Positions 34,653 through 43,128 of a DNA stretch of 64,000 nucleotides are shown here, piece by piece. The DNA is taken from positions 496,001-560,000 of the forward strand of contig NZ_BMCM01000001.1 of NCBI RefSeq assembly GCF_014635185.1, given 5' to 3'. The first letter of the stretch is position 1; each line of letters starts with the position of its first letter. Under the pieces are notes generated by a model. It made no database searches. It was not told where the DNA came from and saw only the letters and a list, made by a program, of their open reading frames with translations. Made by a program: the position numbers and the translations under genes. The stretch is from Microbacterium murale. GTDB lineage: Bacteria; Actinomycetota; Actinomycetes; Actinomycetales; Microbacteriaceae.

Positions 34653-36131
34653 ATGAGCACTTCTCCTCCGGTGTCCTCGACGCCAGCCATGGGATCCGCC
34701 GATAAGGGCTTCTTCGGCCACCCGCGCGCCCTCGCGCACATCTTCGGCGTCGAGATGTGGGAGCGGTTCAGTTTCTACGGCATGCAGGGCATCCTGCTCA
34801 TCTACCTCTACTACTCGGCCACCGAGGGCGGCTTGGGCATGCCGGAGGCGGTGGCCGCCGGCATCGTCGGCGCGTACGGCGGCGCCGTCTACCTGTCGAC
34901 GATCCTCGGCGCATGGATCGCCGACCGATTGCTCGGCGCAGAACGCGTGCTCTTCCTCAGCGCAATCGTCATCGTGGCTGGACACGTCGCGCTGGCACTG
35001 CTGCCAGGGTTCGTCGGGGTCGGCGTCGGCCTCATCCTCGTCGCCATCGGTTCCGGCGGGCTGAAGGCGACGGCCACCGCGGTCGTCGGCACGCTGTACT
35101 CCGCAGACGACACGCGGCGCGACGGCGGCTTCTCCCTCTTCTACCTCGGCATCAACCTCGGCGCATTCCTCGGCCCGCTGCTCACCGGACTGCTGCAGTC
35201 CACGATCGGTTTCCACTGGGGCTTCGGACTCGCCGCCGTCGGCATGACCGCCGGCCTCGTGCAGTACTCCTTCGGTCGTCGCGCGCTTCCCGACGAGGCG
35301 AGGAAGGTCTCGAACCCCCTGCCGCGGCGCGGATACCCGCTGGTCGGCGGCATCGCAGCCGCAGCGGTGGTCATCATCGTCGTGCTCGTCCTCACCGGGG
35401 TCATCCGCGCCGACAACCTGGCGCTGGTCGTCATCATCACGGTCATCGCCGCGACGATCGCGTACTTCGCCGTGATCCTCGGCAGCCGCAAGGTCACCTC
35501 CGAGGAACGCAGTCGCGTGTGGGCGTTCGTGCCGCTGTTCCTCACCTCGGTGGCGTTCTGGTCGCTGTACCAGCAGCAGTTCACGGTGCTCACCGTCTAC
35601 TCCGACAAGCGCCTGAACCGCGACCTGTTCGGCTGGGAGATGCCGGTGTCGTGGGTGCAGTCGATCAACCCGGTGTTCATCATCGTGCTGTCGGGCGTCT
35701 TCGCCTGGCTGTGGACGCGACTCGGCAGCCGCCAGCCGTCGACACCCGTGAAGTTCGGCCTCGGTGCGATCGTCATGGGCGGAGCCTTCCTGCTGTTCCT
35801 GCCCTTCGCCGGGGGTGGCGAGAACTCCACGCCGCTGCTCGCGATCATCGGCATCCTGTTCGCCTTCACGGTCGCCGAACTGCTGCTCTCCCCCGTCGGT
35901 CTGTCCGTGACGACCAAGCTCGCCCCGCAGGCGTTCCACACGCAGATGGTCGCGCTGTTCTTCCTGTCCGTTTCTCTCGGCACGGCCCTGGCCGGTCAGC
36001 TCGCGGTCTTCTACGATCCGACGAACGAGGTGCCGTACTTCCTCGTACTCGGACTCATCGCAGCGGCAGTCGGCATGGCGATGCTGCTCGGAGCCAAGCC
36101 GGTCCTGCGCCTGATGAAGGGCGTGCGGTAG
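34653..36131 (+). CDS. POT-family proton-dependent oligopeptide transporter
   Basis: A 492-residue MFS protein of about 13-14 helices. The POT signature ExxERFxYYG appears as EMWERFSFYGMQG at about 34-46; GAWIADRLLGAERV is the second conserved loop, and FYLGINLGAFLGPLLTGLL follows. It imports di- and tripeptides with protons. A TAACGT -10 box ends 8 bp before the ATG, so initiation is probably leaderless. Divergent from coaBC, monocistronic. Confidence 0.92.
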   Translation: MSTSPPVSSTPAMGSADKGFFGHPRALAHIFGVEMWERFSFYGMQGILLIYLYYSATEGGLGMPEAVAAGIVGAYGGAVYLSTILGAWIADRLLGAERVLFLSAIVIVAGHVALALLPGFVGVGVGLILVAIGSGGLKATATAVVGTLYSADDTRRDGGFSLFYLGINLGAFLGPLLTGLLQSTIGFHWGFGLAAVGMTAGLVQYSFGRRALPDEARKVSNPLPRRGYPLVGGIAAAAVVIIVVLVLTGVIRADNLALVVIITVIAATIAYFAVILGSRKVTSEERSRVWAFVPLFLTSVAFWSLYQQQFTVLTVYSDKRLNRDLFGWEMPVSWVQSINPVFIIVLSGVFAWLWTRLGSRQPSTPVKFGLGAIVMGGAFLLFLPFAGGGENSTPLLAIIGILFAFTVAELLLSPVGLSVTTKLAPQAFHTQMVALFFLSVSLGTALAGQLAVFYDPTNEVPYFLVLGLIAAAVGMAMLLGAKPVLRLMKGVR

Positions 36132-36170
36132 CGATCCGTCCGGCATCCGGCAGCGCCTAGACTCGTTCGC

Positions 36171-36875
36171 GTGTGCACCGTCGTGATCGATGTCGCTGAA
36201 CCAGGAGGGTCGCGACTGCTTGCGGTCCGCGATGAAGATCCGGAGCGCGAGTGGGATTCACTCGGCGAATGGTGGCCGGAGACGTATCAGGGCGTGGTCG
36301 GCATCCGCGATCGTCGCGCGGGCGGAGCGTGGCTCGCCGCGGATCCGAGAACAAGGCGACTCGCCGTGCTGCTCAACCGGGCCGACACCCTCGATCTTCC
36401 CGAGGATCAGGTGCTCACCCGCGGCAGCCTCGCGCTGGAGTCCGTCGCCGGCCGCTCGCCGTCGGCGCCGTTGCGGATGCATGGGTTCAACCTTCTCGAG
36501 GTCGGGCCGGATGCTGCGCGCGTGCTGTCGTGGGACGGTGAGAGCCTGACCGAGACCCCAGTGCCGACAGGCGTGCACATGATCGCGCACGACGGACTCG
36601 ATGACCCGGCGACCGCGCGCATCGCCAGATGGCTGCCCGAGTTCCGAGCTCACGCCGCCAAGTCGGACGATTGGGATGCTGAGTGGACCGCACTGCTCGC
36701 GACATCCGCTGCTCTCGACCCCACCGACGACGCGGCGATCATCCGCGACAACCGCCCGCACGGCTATCCGACGCAGTCGCTGCTGTACTGCATCGCCGCC
36801 GTCGACCACGCGGCGCTCGACGTGCGCCAGACGACGCTGCCGGCGCCGGGACACTGGTTGCACGCCGAAGGCTGA
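36171..36875 (+). CDS. NRDE-family (TANGO2-like) protein
   Basis: A 234-residue protein with GTG start reading VCTVVIDV: Cys2 would be the N-terminal nucleophile after Met removal, as in NRDE/Ntn-hydrolase-like proteins. The NRDE motif is present as AVRDEDPERE, followed by GGAWLAADPRTRRLAVLLNR. Function of the family is poorly known. A TAGACT -10 box with exactly 7 bp to the GTG supports a leaderless start here. Confidence 0.8.
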   Translation: MCTVVIDVAEPGGSRLLAVRDEDPEREWDSLGEWWPETYQGVVGIRDRRAGGAWLAADPRTRRLAVLLNRADTLDLPEDQVLTRGSLALESVAGRSPSAPLRMHGFNLLEVGPDAARVLSWDGESLTETPVPTGVHMIAHDGLDDPATARIARWLPEFRAHAAKSDDWDAEWTALLATSAALDPTDDAAIIRDNRPHGYPTQSLLYCIAAVDHAALDVRQTTLPAPGHWLHAEG

Positions 36876-36880
36876 GGCGT

Positions 36881-37846
36881 TCAGGCGGCGGGTTCATCCA
36901 CGCACGCGAACTTCGCGCGATACGCCGTCGGCGTGGTGGCCAGTACCCGCGCGAAGTTCTGCCGCAGCACGGCAGCCGAACCGAAGCCGCACTCGACGGC
37001 GATCGCGTCCAACCCCAGATCGGAGCGCTCGAGTAGACGCTGCGCCTGGATGATGCGCTGCCTGGCCAACCACGCCGCCGGGGTCGCACCGTGCTCCGCC
37101 TTGAACCGGCGGGCGAAGGTGCGCGGAGACATGTGCGCGCGTGAGGCGAGCTGATCGACGGTCAACTCCTCACGGAGGTTCCCGATCGCCCAGTCCGTCA
37201 CGACGGCGAGCGAGTCGCTCTGCGCGACAGGCAGCGGACGATCGATGTACTGCGCCTGGCCGCCATCGCGCTGCGGCGGCACGACCATACGGCGAGCGAC
37301 GCGGTTGGTGAGCTCGGCACCGATCTCCTGCCGCAACAGGTGCAGGCACGCGTCGAGACCCGCAGCCGTACCAGCGCTCGTGATGATCCGCCCGTCCTGC
37401 ACGAACAGGACATCGGGATCGACGTCGACCTCGGGGAACATCGCCGTCATCGTGTCGGCGTACATCCAATGCGTCGTCGCCCGGCGGCCGTCGAGTACAC
37501 CTGCCTGTCCGAGGATGAACGAACCGCTGCAGATGCTGAGCAGCCAGGCACCCCTTGCGTCTGCATCGCGCACCACATCGAGGATGCGAGGGTCGGTGGC
37601 GCCCCACCACGTGCGAGGGATCGGGCTGACGACGACGAGATCGGCCTCGTACGCGAACGAGAGGTCTTCCTCGACGTTGATGGAGAAGCCGAGCTTCGAG
37701 GCGACCTCGCCCGGTTCGGCGGCGACGACGCGGAAGTCGAAGTTCGGCACACCGTCATCGGTGCGATCGAGACCGAACGCCTCGCAGGCGACCCCGAACT
37801 CGAACGGCGAGAACCCGTCTTGAACGATGCAGGCGACGGTCTTCAT
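36881..37846 (-). CDS. GlxA/FtrA-family AraC transcriptional regulator
   Basis: A 321-residue protein: DJ-1/PfpI-like domain at 1-190 with the nucleophile-elbow region LLSICSGSFILGQAGVLDGR and ATTHWMYAD, then two AraC HTH motifs (LTVDQLASRAHMSPRTFARR; LDAIAVECGFGSAAVLRQNF) at about 225-315. Such regulators sense small nitrogenous metabolites through the DJ-1 domain. Its 3' end is 5 bp from the convergent NRDE gene. Targets unknown. Confidence 0.9.
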   Translation of the reverse strand: MKTVACIVQDGFSPFEFGVACEAFGLDRTDDGVPNFDFRVVAAEPGEVASKLGFSINVEEDLSFAYEADLVVVSPIPRTWWGATDPRILDVVRDADARGAWLLSICSGSFILGQAGVLDGRRATTHWMYADTMTAMFPEVDVDPDVLFVQDGRIITSAGTAAGLDACLHLLRQEIGAELTNRVARRMVVPPQRDGGQAQYIDRPLPVAQSDSLAVVTDWAIGNLREELTVDQLASRAHMSPRTFARRFKAEHGATPAAWLARQRIIQAQRLLERSDLGLDAIAVECGFGSAAVLRQNFARVLATTPTAYRAKFACVDEPAA

Positions 37847-37954
37847 GGCACTCCTTCACGTGTGAACCTGACGATCACAGTTTGGCAGTTTTTCATTGAT
37901 GCATGTCCATCCTGCCACTCGTGGCATGAAAACACCAGGCGTAGCATTTCTGCC

Positions 37955-38116
37955 ATGTTCATCATCATCCTTCTCGCAGCGCTCGCCCTCAGCGGCCTCG
38001 TCGCGACCTTCGTGGAATTGCGTCGGGACGGCTTTCGACCAGTCGCGACGGACTGGACGCGCGTCGCCGAGCGCGACAGCATCCAGAACGCGGAGTCCGC
38101 TCCGATCTACCGCTGA
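37955..38116 (+). CDS. Small single-pass membrane protein, 53 residues
   Basis: The product begins MFIIILLAALALSGLVATFV, one transmembrane helix, followed by ELRRDGFRPVATDWTRVAER and a polar tail. A TAGCAT -10 box with 7 bp to the ATG supports a leaderless start and a real gene. Small proteins of this length and tail are common in Microbacterium. Function unknown. Confidence 0.68.
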   Translation: MFIIILLAALALSGLVATFVELRRDGFRPVATDWTRVAERDSIQNAESAPIYR

Positions 38117-38144
38117 CGCGCGGGCGACGGATAGGCTCAACGCC

Positions 38145-38681
38145 ATGAGCGACCCGCAGCAGAGCCCGGTTCCGCCCTACGCTCAGAGCGCGGGTCAGCC
38201 GCCGCAGCCGGCCTATCCGCCGCAGCCGACCACGAGCGGGGCGCCGGCGCCGAGTGCGCAGCACTACTACCAGGGCGGTGCCCAGCCGCCCCAATACTCC
38301 CAGCCTCAGTACGCGCAGCCGCAGTACGGGCAGCCCGCGTACGCCTCGGCCGCATCCGGCAGGGCCGACACCAACACTCCAGGCCGGATCGGCTTCATCG
38401 TCGGGCTCGTCGGGCTGGCCTTCAGCCTGCTGACGAACGTCATCATCCAGATCATGATCCGCTCGGCCGGCTATCAACTGATCGGCCTCGTCAGCGGCGC
38501 GCTGTCGGTGATCACCTTCCTCGCAGCACTGACGGCACTCATCCTCGGCATCATCGGACTCCGTCGGGCCGGCGAACCTCATGGACTCGCGGGAATCGCG
38601 ACAGGACTCGGCGGCGCGGGCGTCGTCGGCGCGGGATTCAGCTTCATCCTCAACGCGGTCAGCTCGTTCCTCTACTTCTGA
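38145..38681 (+). CDS. DUF4190-like membrane protein with Pro/Gln-rich N-terminus
   Basis: A 178-residue protein. Residues 1-70 are a disordered Pro/Gln/Tyr-rich segment with repeated QPQYAQPQYGQPAY-type units; residues 80-178 contain three hydrophobic helices and the LILGIIGLRRAGEPHGLAGI motif of DUF4190 proteins. A TAGGCT -10 box with 7 bp to the ATG suggests a leaderless message. Role unknown; it may be a cell-envelope or division-associated membrane protein. Confidence 0.8.
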   Translation: MSDPQQSPVPPYAQSAGQPPQPAYPPQPTTSGAPAPSAQHYYQGGAQPPQYSQPQYAQPQYGQPAYASAASGRADTNTPGRIGFIVGLVGLAFSLLTNVIIQIMIRSAGYQLIGLVSGALSVITFLAALTALILGIIGLRRAGEPHGLAGIATGLGGAGVVGAGFSFILNAVSSFLYF

Positions 38682-38700
38682 GGAACGGCGCGCGGCGCTC

Positions 38701-39945
38701 TCAGCGCTCCGCGAGCACGCGTTCGTAGAGCTCGATCATCGCCGCCGTGCGAGACGACTGGCGGAAGGCCGCTGCGACGTCCGGATCGGGCGACGGCGCG
38801 TTCCCTGCTGCGATGTCGGATGCTGCGCGCTGAAGCGTCTCGGCGAGCGCGGTGACCGACGCATCCGGCACTGCCCACAGGCCGCCGCGCAGTTCGCCGG
38901 CGATGTCCGGATCGCTGACGACGGTCGGCGTGCCCAGCGTCGCCGCTTCGAACGGCGTCATGCCCTGCGTCTCGAATCCGATCGACGTCTGCACCACGGC
39001 ATCCGCTGCGGCGATCCTGGCGAGAGTCTCGGCGTACGGCAGGCGACCGGCGAATCGGATGCCATCATGACCGCGGGCGATCTTCTCGGCGGCGCGCAAC
39101 TGCCCGCCCCCGCCGATCACCTCGACATCGGCATCCACGCGCGATTCGACGACCGCCTCCAGGAACGGCAGCAGCCGCTTCTCCGGACTCATCCGCCCGA
39201 GCCACACGAAGCGCGGGCGCCGCGGGCGCGAGACATCATCCTCGTCATGAGACACCACGCCAGAAGCGGTGTCTCGTGCAGCTGCTGGCGTCTCGTCCAC
39301 GACACGCGCAGCGAGCGTCTGCGCGAGCAGTTCGTCGTCGATGCCGTTCCACACCACGTCGACCCGATCGAAGACTCCGTGCTGCTCGAGCCGGCGCGCG
39401 AAGTGACCCGAGGGCGCAGTCACAGCGCTCGACCCCTGCGCGATGCCCCGCAGGAACGCCCAACCATCACTGCCGGCGATCGACTCACCGATGCCCCGCA
39501 TCGCGGCCCGCCGCCAGAGGTTGAGCACGGCCAGCACCGGCCGGTGCAGCGGGGTGACGGCGGCCATGCCGACGTCGACGCGATTGTGCATGGTGTGCAC
39601 CACAGGGATGCCGTGGCGATGGGCGAAGCGATGCCCGATGAACGCCCCCCAGAAGTCGGCCTGCACATGCACGAGGTCGACGGGCGGTCGATGTGCGAAC
39701 GCCAGATCGAGGAAGCGATCGGTGCGCCGCCCCGGCCACGACATCGAGTACTCGCGGTCGACCGTGATCGGCATCGAGGGCAGGTCCAGGTAACCGGCAT
39801 CCGCAGCGCGCGGCAGATGCATCGCGGGGGCGACGACCGTCACCGTGTGCCCCGCGCGCTCAAGGTATCGTCGCTGCAGCCTCATCGACACCTGCGCGCC
39901 GCCGAGCGACTCCAGGTGCTGATCGCCGAAGAAGACGATGTGCAT
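38701..39945 (-). CDS. GT4-family glycosyltransferase carrying a repeat-derived linker
   Basis: A 414-residue GT-B glycosyltransferase. The N-lobe holds FFGDQHLESLGGAQVSMRLQ; the C-lobe has WLGRMSPEKRLLPFLEAV and the EX7E-type FETQGMTPFEAATLGTPTV. Residues 217-240, between the lobes (VVWNGID and FVWLG), are encoded by a 68-bp palindromic repeat that also occurs at 30447 and 49599. The frame is kept. It lies 3 bp after a second glycosyltransferase, so both probably build the same cell-envelope glycolipid or polysaccharide. Confidence 0.88.
   Translation of the reverse strand: MHIVFFGDQHLESLGGAQVSMRLQRRYLERAGHTVTVVAPAMHLPRAADAGYLDLPSMPITVDREYSMSWPGRRTDRFLDLAFAHRPPVDLVHVQADFWGAFIGHRFAHRHGIPVVHTMHNRVDVGMAAVTPLHRPVLAVLNLWRRAAMRGIGESIAGSDGWAFLRGIAQGSSAVTAPSGHFARRLEQHGVFDRVDVVWNGIDDELLAQTLAARVVDETPAAARDTASGVVSHDEDDVSRPRRPRFVWLGRMSPEKRLLPFLEAVVESRVDADVEVIGGGGQLRAAEKIARGHDGIRFAGRLPYAETLARIAAADAVVQTSIGFETQGMTPFEAATLGTPTVVSDPDIAGELRGGLWAVPDASVTALAETLQRAASDIAAGNAPSPDPDVAAAFRQSSRTAAMIELYERVLAER
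39228..39295. repeat. 68-bp nested palindromic repeat, copy 2 (inside a coding gene)
   Basis: Matches copy 1 in length and layout: the left half has GAGACATCATC then GAGACACCACGCC (28 of 34 bases identical), a 6-nt loop, and the right half with GGTGTCTC and GCGTCTCG (20 of 28 identical). The arms GAGACACC (39249-39256) and GGTGTCTC (39268-39275) remain perfect. It codes in frame for residues 217-240 of the glycosyltransferase. Confidence 0.8.
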
Positions 39946-39948
39946 GGA

Positions 39949-41190
39949 TCAGGCCGGCAGCGGTTCGTCGCGGTAGAGCGCTTCGAAGGTGTCGAGCGTG
40001 CGGTTGATGTCGTGCACGATGACGCCGTCGAGCGAGGCCTGCTGCATCCGCTCGTACTCGGCGGGCTCTGCCGTGAGCACGTCGGTGAGGCGTGCGGCGA
40101 GGTCTTCGGCGTTGCCCGGTTCGAACAGGTAGCCGTTCTCCCCGTCGTGCACGAGGTGCGGCAGCGCGACAGCATCCGCGGCGACGATCGGCAGCGCCGA
40201 AGCCATCGCCTCCATGGTCGCGATCGACTGCAGCTCGGCGATCGATGCGATCACGAACAGGCTCGCCCGCGAGAGCAGAGCGCGGAGTTCTTCGTCCGTG
40301 GTGCGGCCGTGGAACGTGACGCGGTCGGCGAGACCAAGTTCGGCCGTGAGTCGCTCGAGGTTCTTGCGCTGATCGCCGCCGCCGACGATGTCGAACGTCA
40401 CGTCGAGCGCAGGATCGAGCTTCGTCATCGCCTGCAGGATGACCTCGACCTGCTTCTCGGCCGTGAGGCGGCCGACGAAGATGATGCGATTCTTCTCACG
40501 CGGGGCGACCACAGGTGTGTACTGGGTGCGATCGATGCCGCAGCTGATGGGGATGACGCCCTGCACCTCGACGGTGCGCTCGAGGAAGTCAGCGGCGCGA
40601 CGGGTCGGCGTGGTGATCGCCCGCGTGAGGTCGAACGTGCGCTTGGCGTCAGCCCAGGCGAACTTCAGCACCAGATTGTCGACCCACTTCGGCAGGGTCG
40701 TGTGATCGAGGATGTTCTCGGCCATCACGTGGTTGGTGGCGATGATGGGGATGCCGCGCTCGTGGGCGATGCGGGAGAGACCACGACCGATCACGATGTG
40801 CGACTGGATGTGCACGACGTCCGGCTTGACCTCATCGAAGATGCTGCGCGTGTGGTGCTTCACGCGCCATGGCCACACGAACCTCAGCCAGTCGTGCGGC
40901 GCCCAGCGCACCGACGGCAGCCGGTGCAGCGTCATGGGCTCGCCCTCGATCACCTCGGTCTGGGGCTTCGCCCTGCGGTACTTCCGGTTCGGCGCCACGA
41001 CGTGCACGTCGTGGCCGCGCTGCACGAGGCCTGCTGCCAGCCGCTCGGCGAAGCGTGCGGCACCGTTGATATCGGGGGCGAATGTGTCGCAGCCGATCAC
41101 GATGCGCAGCGGTCGATCACTGCGGGGCGGGGCGGGCTCGGGGGCGCTCGACGGGGCGACCTTGTCGATCGGAGCGTCAGAGGAGGTCAC
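39949..41190 (-). CDS. GT4-family glycosyltransferase (mannosyl/glycolipid type)
   Basis: A 413-residue GT-B enzyme with a Pro/Asp-rich N-terminal leader. N-lobe: IVIGCDTFAPDINGAARFAE (donor-side glycine loop), VDVVH-like DVVHIQSHIVIGRGLSRIAH; C-lobe: RIIFVGRLTAEKQVEVILQA and the catalytic EX7E region IAELQSIATMEAMASALPIV. Closest in pattern to diacylglycerol- or phosphatidylinositol-glycosyltransferases. Followed after 3 bp by the second glycosyltransferase. The precise acceptor is not evident. Confidence 0.9.
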   Translation of the reverse strand: MTSSDAPIDKVAPSSAPEPAPPRSDRPLRIVIGCDTFAPDINGAARFAERLAAGLVQRGHDVHVVAPNRKYRRAKPQTEVIEGEPMTLHRLPSVRWAPHDWLRFVWPWRVKHHTRSIFDEVKPDVVHIQSHIVIGRGLSRIAHERGIPIIATNHVMAENILDHTTLPKWVDNLVLKFAWADAKRTFDLTRAITTPTRRAADFLERTVEVQGVIPISCGIDRTQYTPVVAPREKNRIIFVGRLTAEKQVEVILQAMTKLDPALDVTFDIVGGGDQRKNLERLTAELGLADRVTFHGRTTDEELRALLSRASLFVIASIAELQSIATMEAMASALPIVAADAVALPHLVHDGENGYLFEPGNAEDLAARLTDVLTAEPAEYERMQQASLDGVIVHDINRTLDTFEALYRDEPLPA

Positions 41191-41327
41191 GGATGGCAGC
41201 CTTACGGTACGCGTCGGGGAAGAGCCCGGTTCAGGGCGCTGGCAACTCTACCCGAGCGGTCTGCGGGCCTTAGGGAGGCCAGCCGCAGTCAGGGCGCCCG
41301 CGCAGGGTCATCCTCTACCGTGGTGAC

Positions 41328-41915
41328 ATGCGCATCGCCAGCTCCGCAGACCCGCAGCTCTGGATCCCCGTGACGGATTCCTTCGGATGGAAGGGCCGCC
41401 GTCACCGCAAGGCCGCATTGCGGATGCTGATGGGCAACGCCGTTCAGGCCGGCGGCGGCACGCCCGCCCGAGGAACGCGCATCGGCGCGTGGGCGATCAG
41501 CCAGCTGGCACCGGCCATGATGAAGCGCGCGGACGGCCGCGTTCTGGTGTGGACGTGGAAGGCCGAGCCCGAACTCGTCGTCGCGATGGCGACGACGCAG
41601 GAGCTGACGAACGACGTGCGCACGGCCCGGGCGATGATGCCGATGGAGTACGACGACACCGAGTCATTCCCCACCAGGCTCGGCGTCGGCGAGAAGCTCG
41701 TGATGTCCTTCCCCGAGCAGCCGTCCGCACCGCCGTTCGCCACCTACACGTGGGACACCGGAACGCACCTGGTGACGCTGACAGCGGTCGGCGGTTCCCG
41801 CGAGACGTTCGGCACGCTGATCCCTGCGCTGGACGACCTGGCCCGCAGCATCCGCATCGCTGACGACCTGGAAGGCGGCGAGGCACGCGACGTCCTGCGG
41901 ATCGATCCCGCCTGA
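41328..41915 (+). CDS. Conserved protein of unknown function, 195 residues
   Basis: A soluble protein (MRIASSADPQLWIPVTDSFG; RVLVWTWKAEPELVVAMATT; PFATYTWDTGTHLVTLTAVG) with mixed alpha/beta composition, no signal peptide and no membrane helix. I do not recognise the family. A TACCGT -10 box with 6 bp to the ATG makes the start credible. It is divergent from the glycosyltransferase pair and precedes a MarR gene. Confidence 0.72.
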   Translation: MRIASSADPQLWIPVTDSFGWKGRRHRKAALRMLMGNAVQAGGGTPARGTRIGAWAISQLAPAMMKRADGRVLVWTWKAEPELVVAMATTQELTNDVRTARAMMPMEYDDTESFPTRLGVGEKLVMSFPEQPSAPPFATYTWDTGTHLVTLTAVGGSRETFGTLIPALDDLARSIRIADDLEGGEARDVLRIDPA

Positions 41916-41950
41916 TCGGATTCAGTCGCGAACGAATTTAGTGAAGTAGG

Positions 41951-41974
41951 GTAATGATGTAGTAGCATCACTAC
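41951..41974. promoter_or_regulatory. MarR operator overlapping its own promoter
   Basis: GTAATGATG-TAGTAG-CATCACTAC is an inverted repeat (8 of 9 pairs). It covers the TAGCAT -10 box (41963-41968), which is 7 bp from the marR ATG, so bound repressor would block the polymerase. Upstream TAGTGAAGTA looks like a further half-site. Confidence 0.65.
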
Positions 41975-41975
41975 C

Positions 41976-42419
41976 ATGAACCCGCTGCTTCTCGACCGCC
42001 TGCTGCAGATCGCCGACCTCTTCCAGAAGGACATGGCGCGCGCATTCGAGGGCACCGGATTGACGACCTCGCGAGTGCATCTGCTGTGGGTGCTGCAGCA
42101 TGCCGGACCGTCGACGCAGCAGGCGCTGGCGGCGCTCTGCGCCGTGAGCCCCCGCAACATCACCGGCCTGGTGGACGGGCTGGAGCGCTCCGGCCACGTG
42201 CGCCGCACGCCCCACCCGACGGATCGTCGGGCTGTACTGGTCGAGCTGACCCCCAGCGCCGTCACGACCATGACGCGGATGCAGCAGGAGCACGTCGAGC
42301 TCAACGAGGCCCTGATCTCGGCGATCGCGCCGGAAGACCGTGACGCCGTCCAGCGCGGGATCGCGGCCCTCGCAGATCACCTCGGGACGCTCGTGGCCGA
42401 AGCCGAGAGCGCCACATGA
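41976..42419 (+). CDS. MarR-family transcriptional regulator
   Basis: A 147-residue winged-helix protein: RVHLLWVLQHAGPSTQQALA, recognition region AVSPRNITGLVDGLERSGHV and wing RRTPHPTDRRAVLVELTPSA. The family DxRxxxV pattern is TDRRAVLV. Its stop overlaps the next gene (ATGA), which it probably controls along with itself through the palindrome at 41951-41974. Confidence 0.9.
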   Translation: MNPLLLDRLLQIADLFQKDMARAFEGTGLTTSRVHLLWVLQHAGPSTQQALAALCAVSPRNITGLVDGLERSGHVRRTPHPTDRRAVLVELTPSAVTTMTRMQQEHVELNEALISAIAPEDRDAVQRGIAALADHLGTLVAEAESAT

Positions 42420-43072
42420 GCACCACGACGATCGACACGACGTCCCCATCCGTGTGGCGGCGCTTCCTCTCACTCGCGCACCGCGCGCTCCTCGCGGAGT
42501 TGCGCATCTACGCGAGCATCGGCCGAGCGATCGCCCGCCGCCCGGCAGTGCCCCGGGGTGGCACCGGGATCGGATACCACCGCCCCGTGCTCACCATCCT
42601 CATCGTCTTCATCGTGCTGTCCGCGATCGAGCTGCCGATCATCGACCTGATCGTGCACCGCTGGCCTGCCGTACGTATCACCCTCCTGATCATCGGCATC
42701 TGGGGGCTCACCTGGATGATCGGACTGCTCTGCGCGATGCTGCTGCGCCCGCACTCCGTGGGCCCCGACGGCATCCGGGTGCGCAACGGGCTGGAGGTCG
42801 ATGTCGCACTGCCCTGGGACGAGATCGCATCCGTCGCGATCTCACGGCGCATCGACGAGCCCAAGCAGCCGAGGATCGACGGTGCTGAATACGCCGAGCG
42901 GATTCAGGACGAGACCAACATCGAGATCGAGCTGGAGCGGCCGCACGCCGTGCGACTGCCCGGTCTCCCGCCACGAGGCGGCGAGCATCTGGTCACCTCC
43001 GTGCGCATCTGGGCCGACGATCCTCGAGCGTTCCTCGATGCTGCCCGACCATTCCTCCTCGCTGCGGACTGA
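42416..43072 (+). CDS. Membrane protein of unknown function, MarR operon
   Basis: A 218-residue protein with two transmembrane helices (about 58-80 and 88-112; LTILIVFIVLSAIELPIIDL and VRITLLIIGIWGLTWMIGLL) and a C-terminal cytoplasmic domain of about 100 residues resembling a PH-like bacterial domain (GPDGIRVRNGLEVDVALPWD). ATGA overlap with marR means co-translation. Function unknown. Confidence 0.78.
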   Translation: MSTTTIDTTSPSVWRRFLSLAHRALLAELRIYASIGRAIARRPAVPRGGTGIGYHRPVLTILIVFIVLSAIELPIIDLIVHRWPAVRITLLIIGIWGLTWMIGLLCAMLLRPHSVGPDGIRVRNGLEVDVALPWDEIASVAISRRIDEPKQPRIDGAEYAERIQDETNIEIELERPHAVRLPGLPPRGGEHLVTSVRIWADDPRAFLDAARPFLLAAD

Positions 43073-43128
43073 CCGCCCGACGAGCCGCGTCGTCACATCA
43101 GCGAGCCATCGCCTGCCATCATTGGCCG

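Noticed and set aside
38701-39945. Glycosyltransferase as a pseudogene broken by the repeat
   Set aside because: The frame is continuous across the repeat and all catalytic motifs are intact.
38581-41373. Long open frame on the plus strand (930 codons) across both glycosyltransferase genes
   Set aside because: It is antisense to two well-recognised GT4 enzymes, is rich in His/Arg/Asp with no domain, and has no ribosome site; a codon-bias shadow of high-GC genes.
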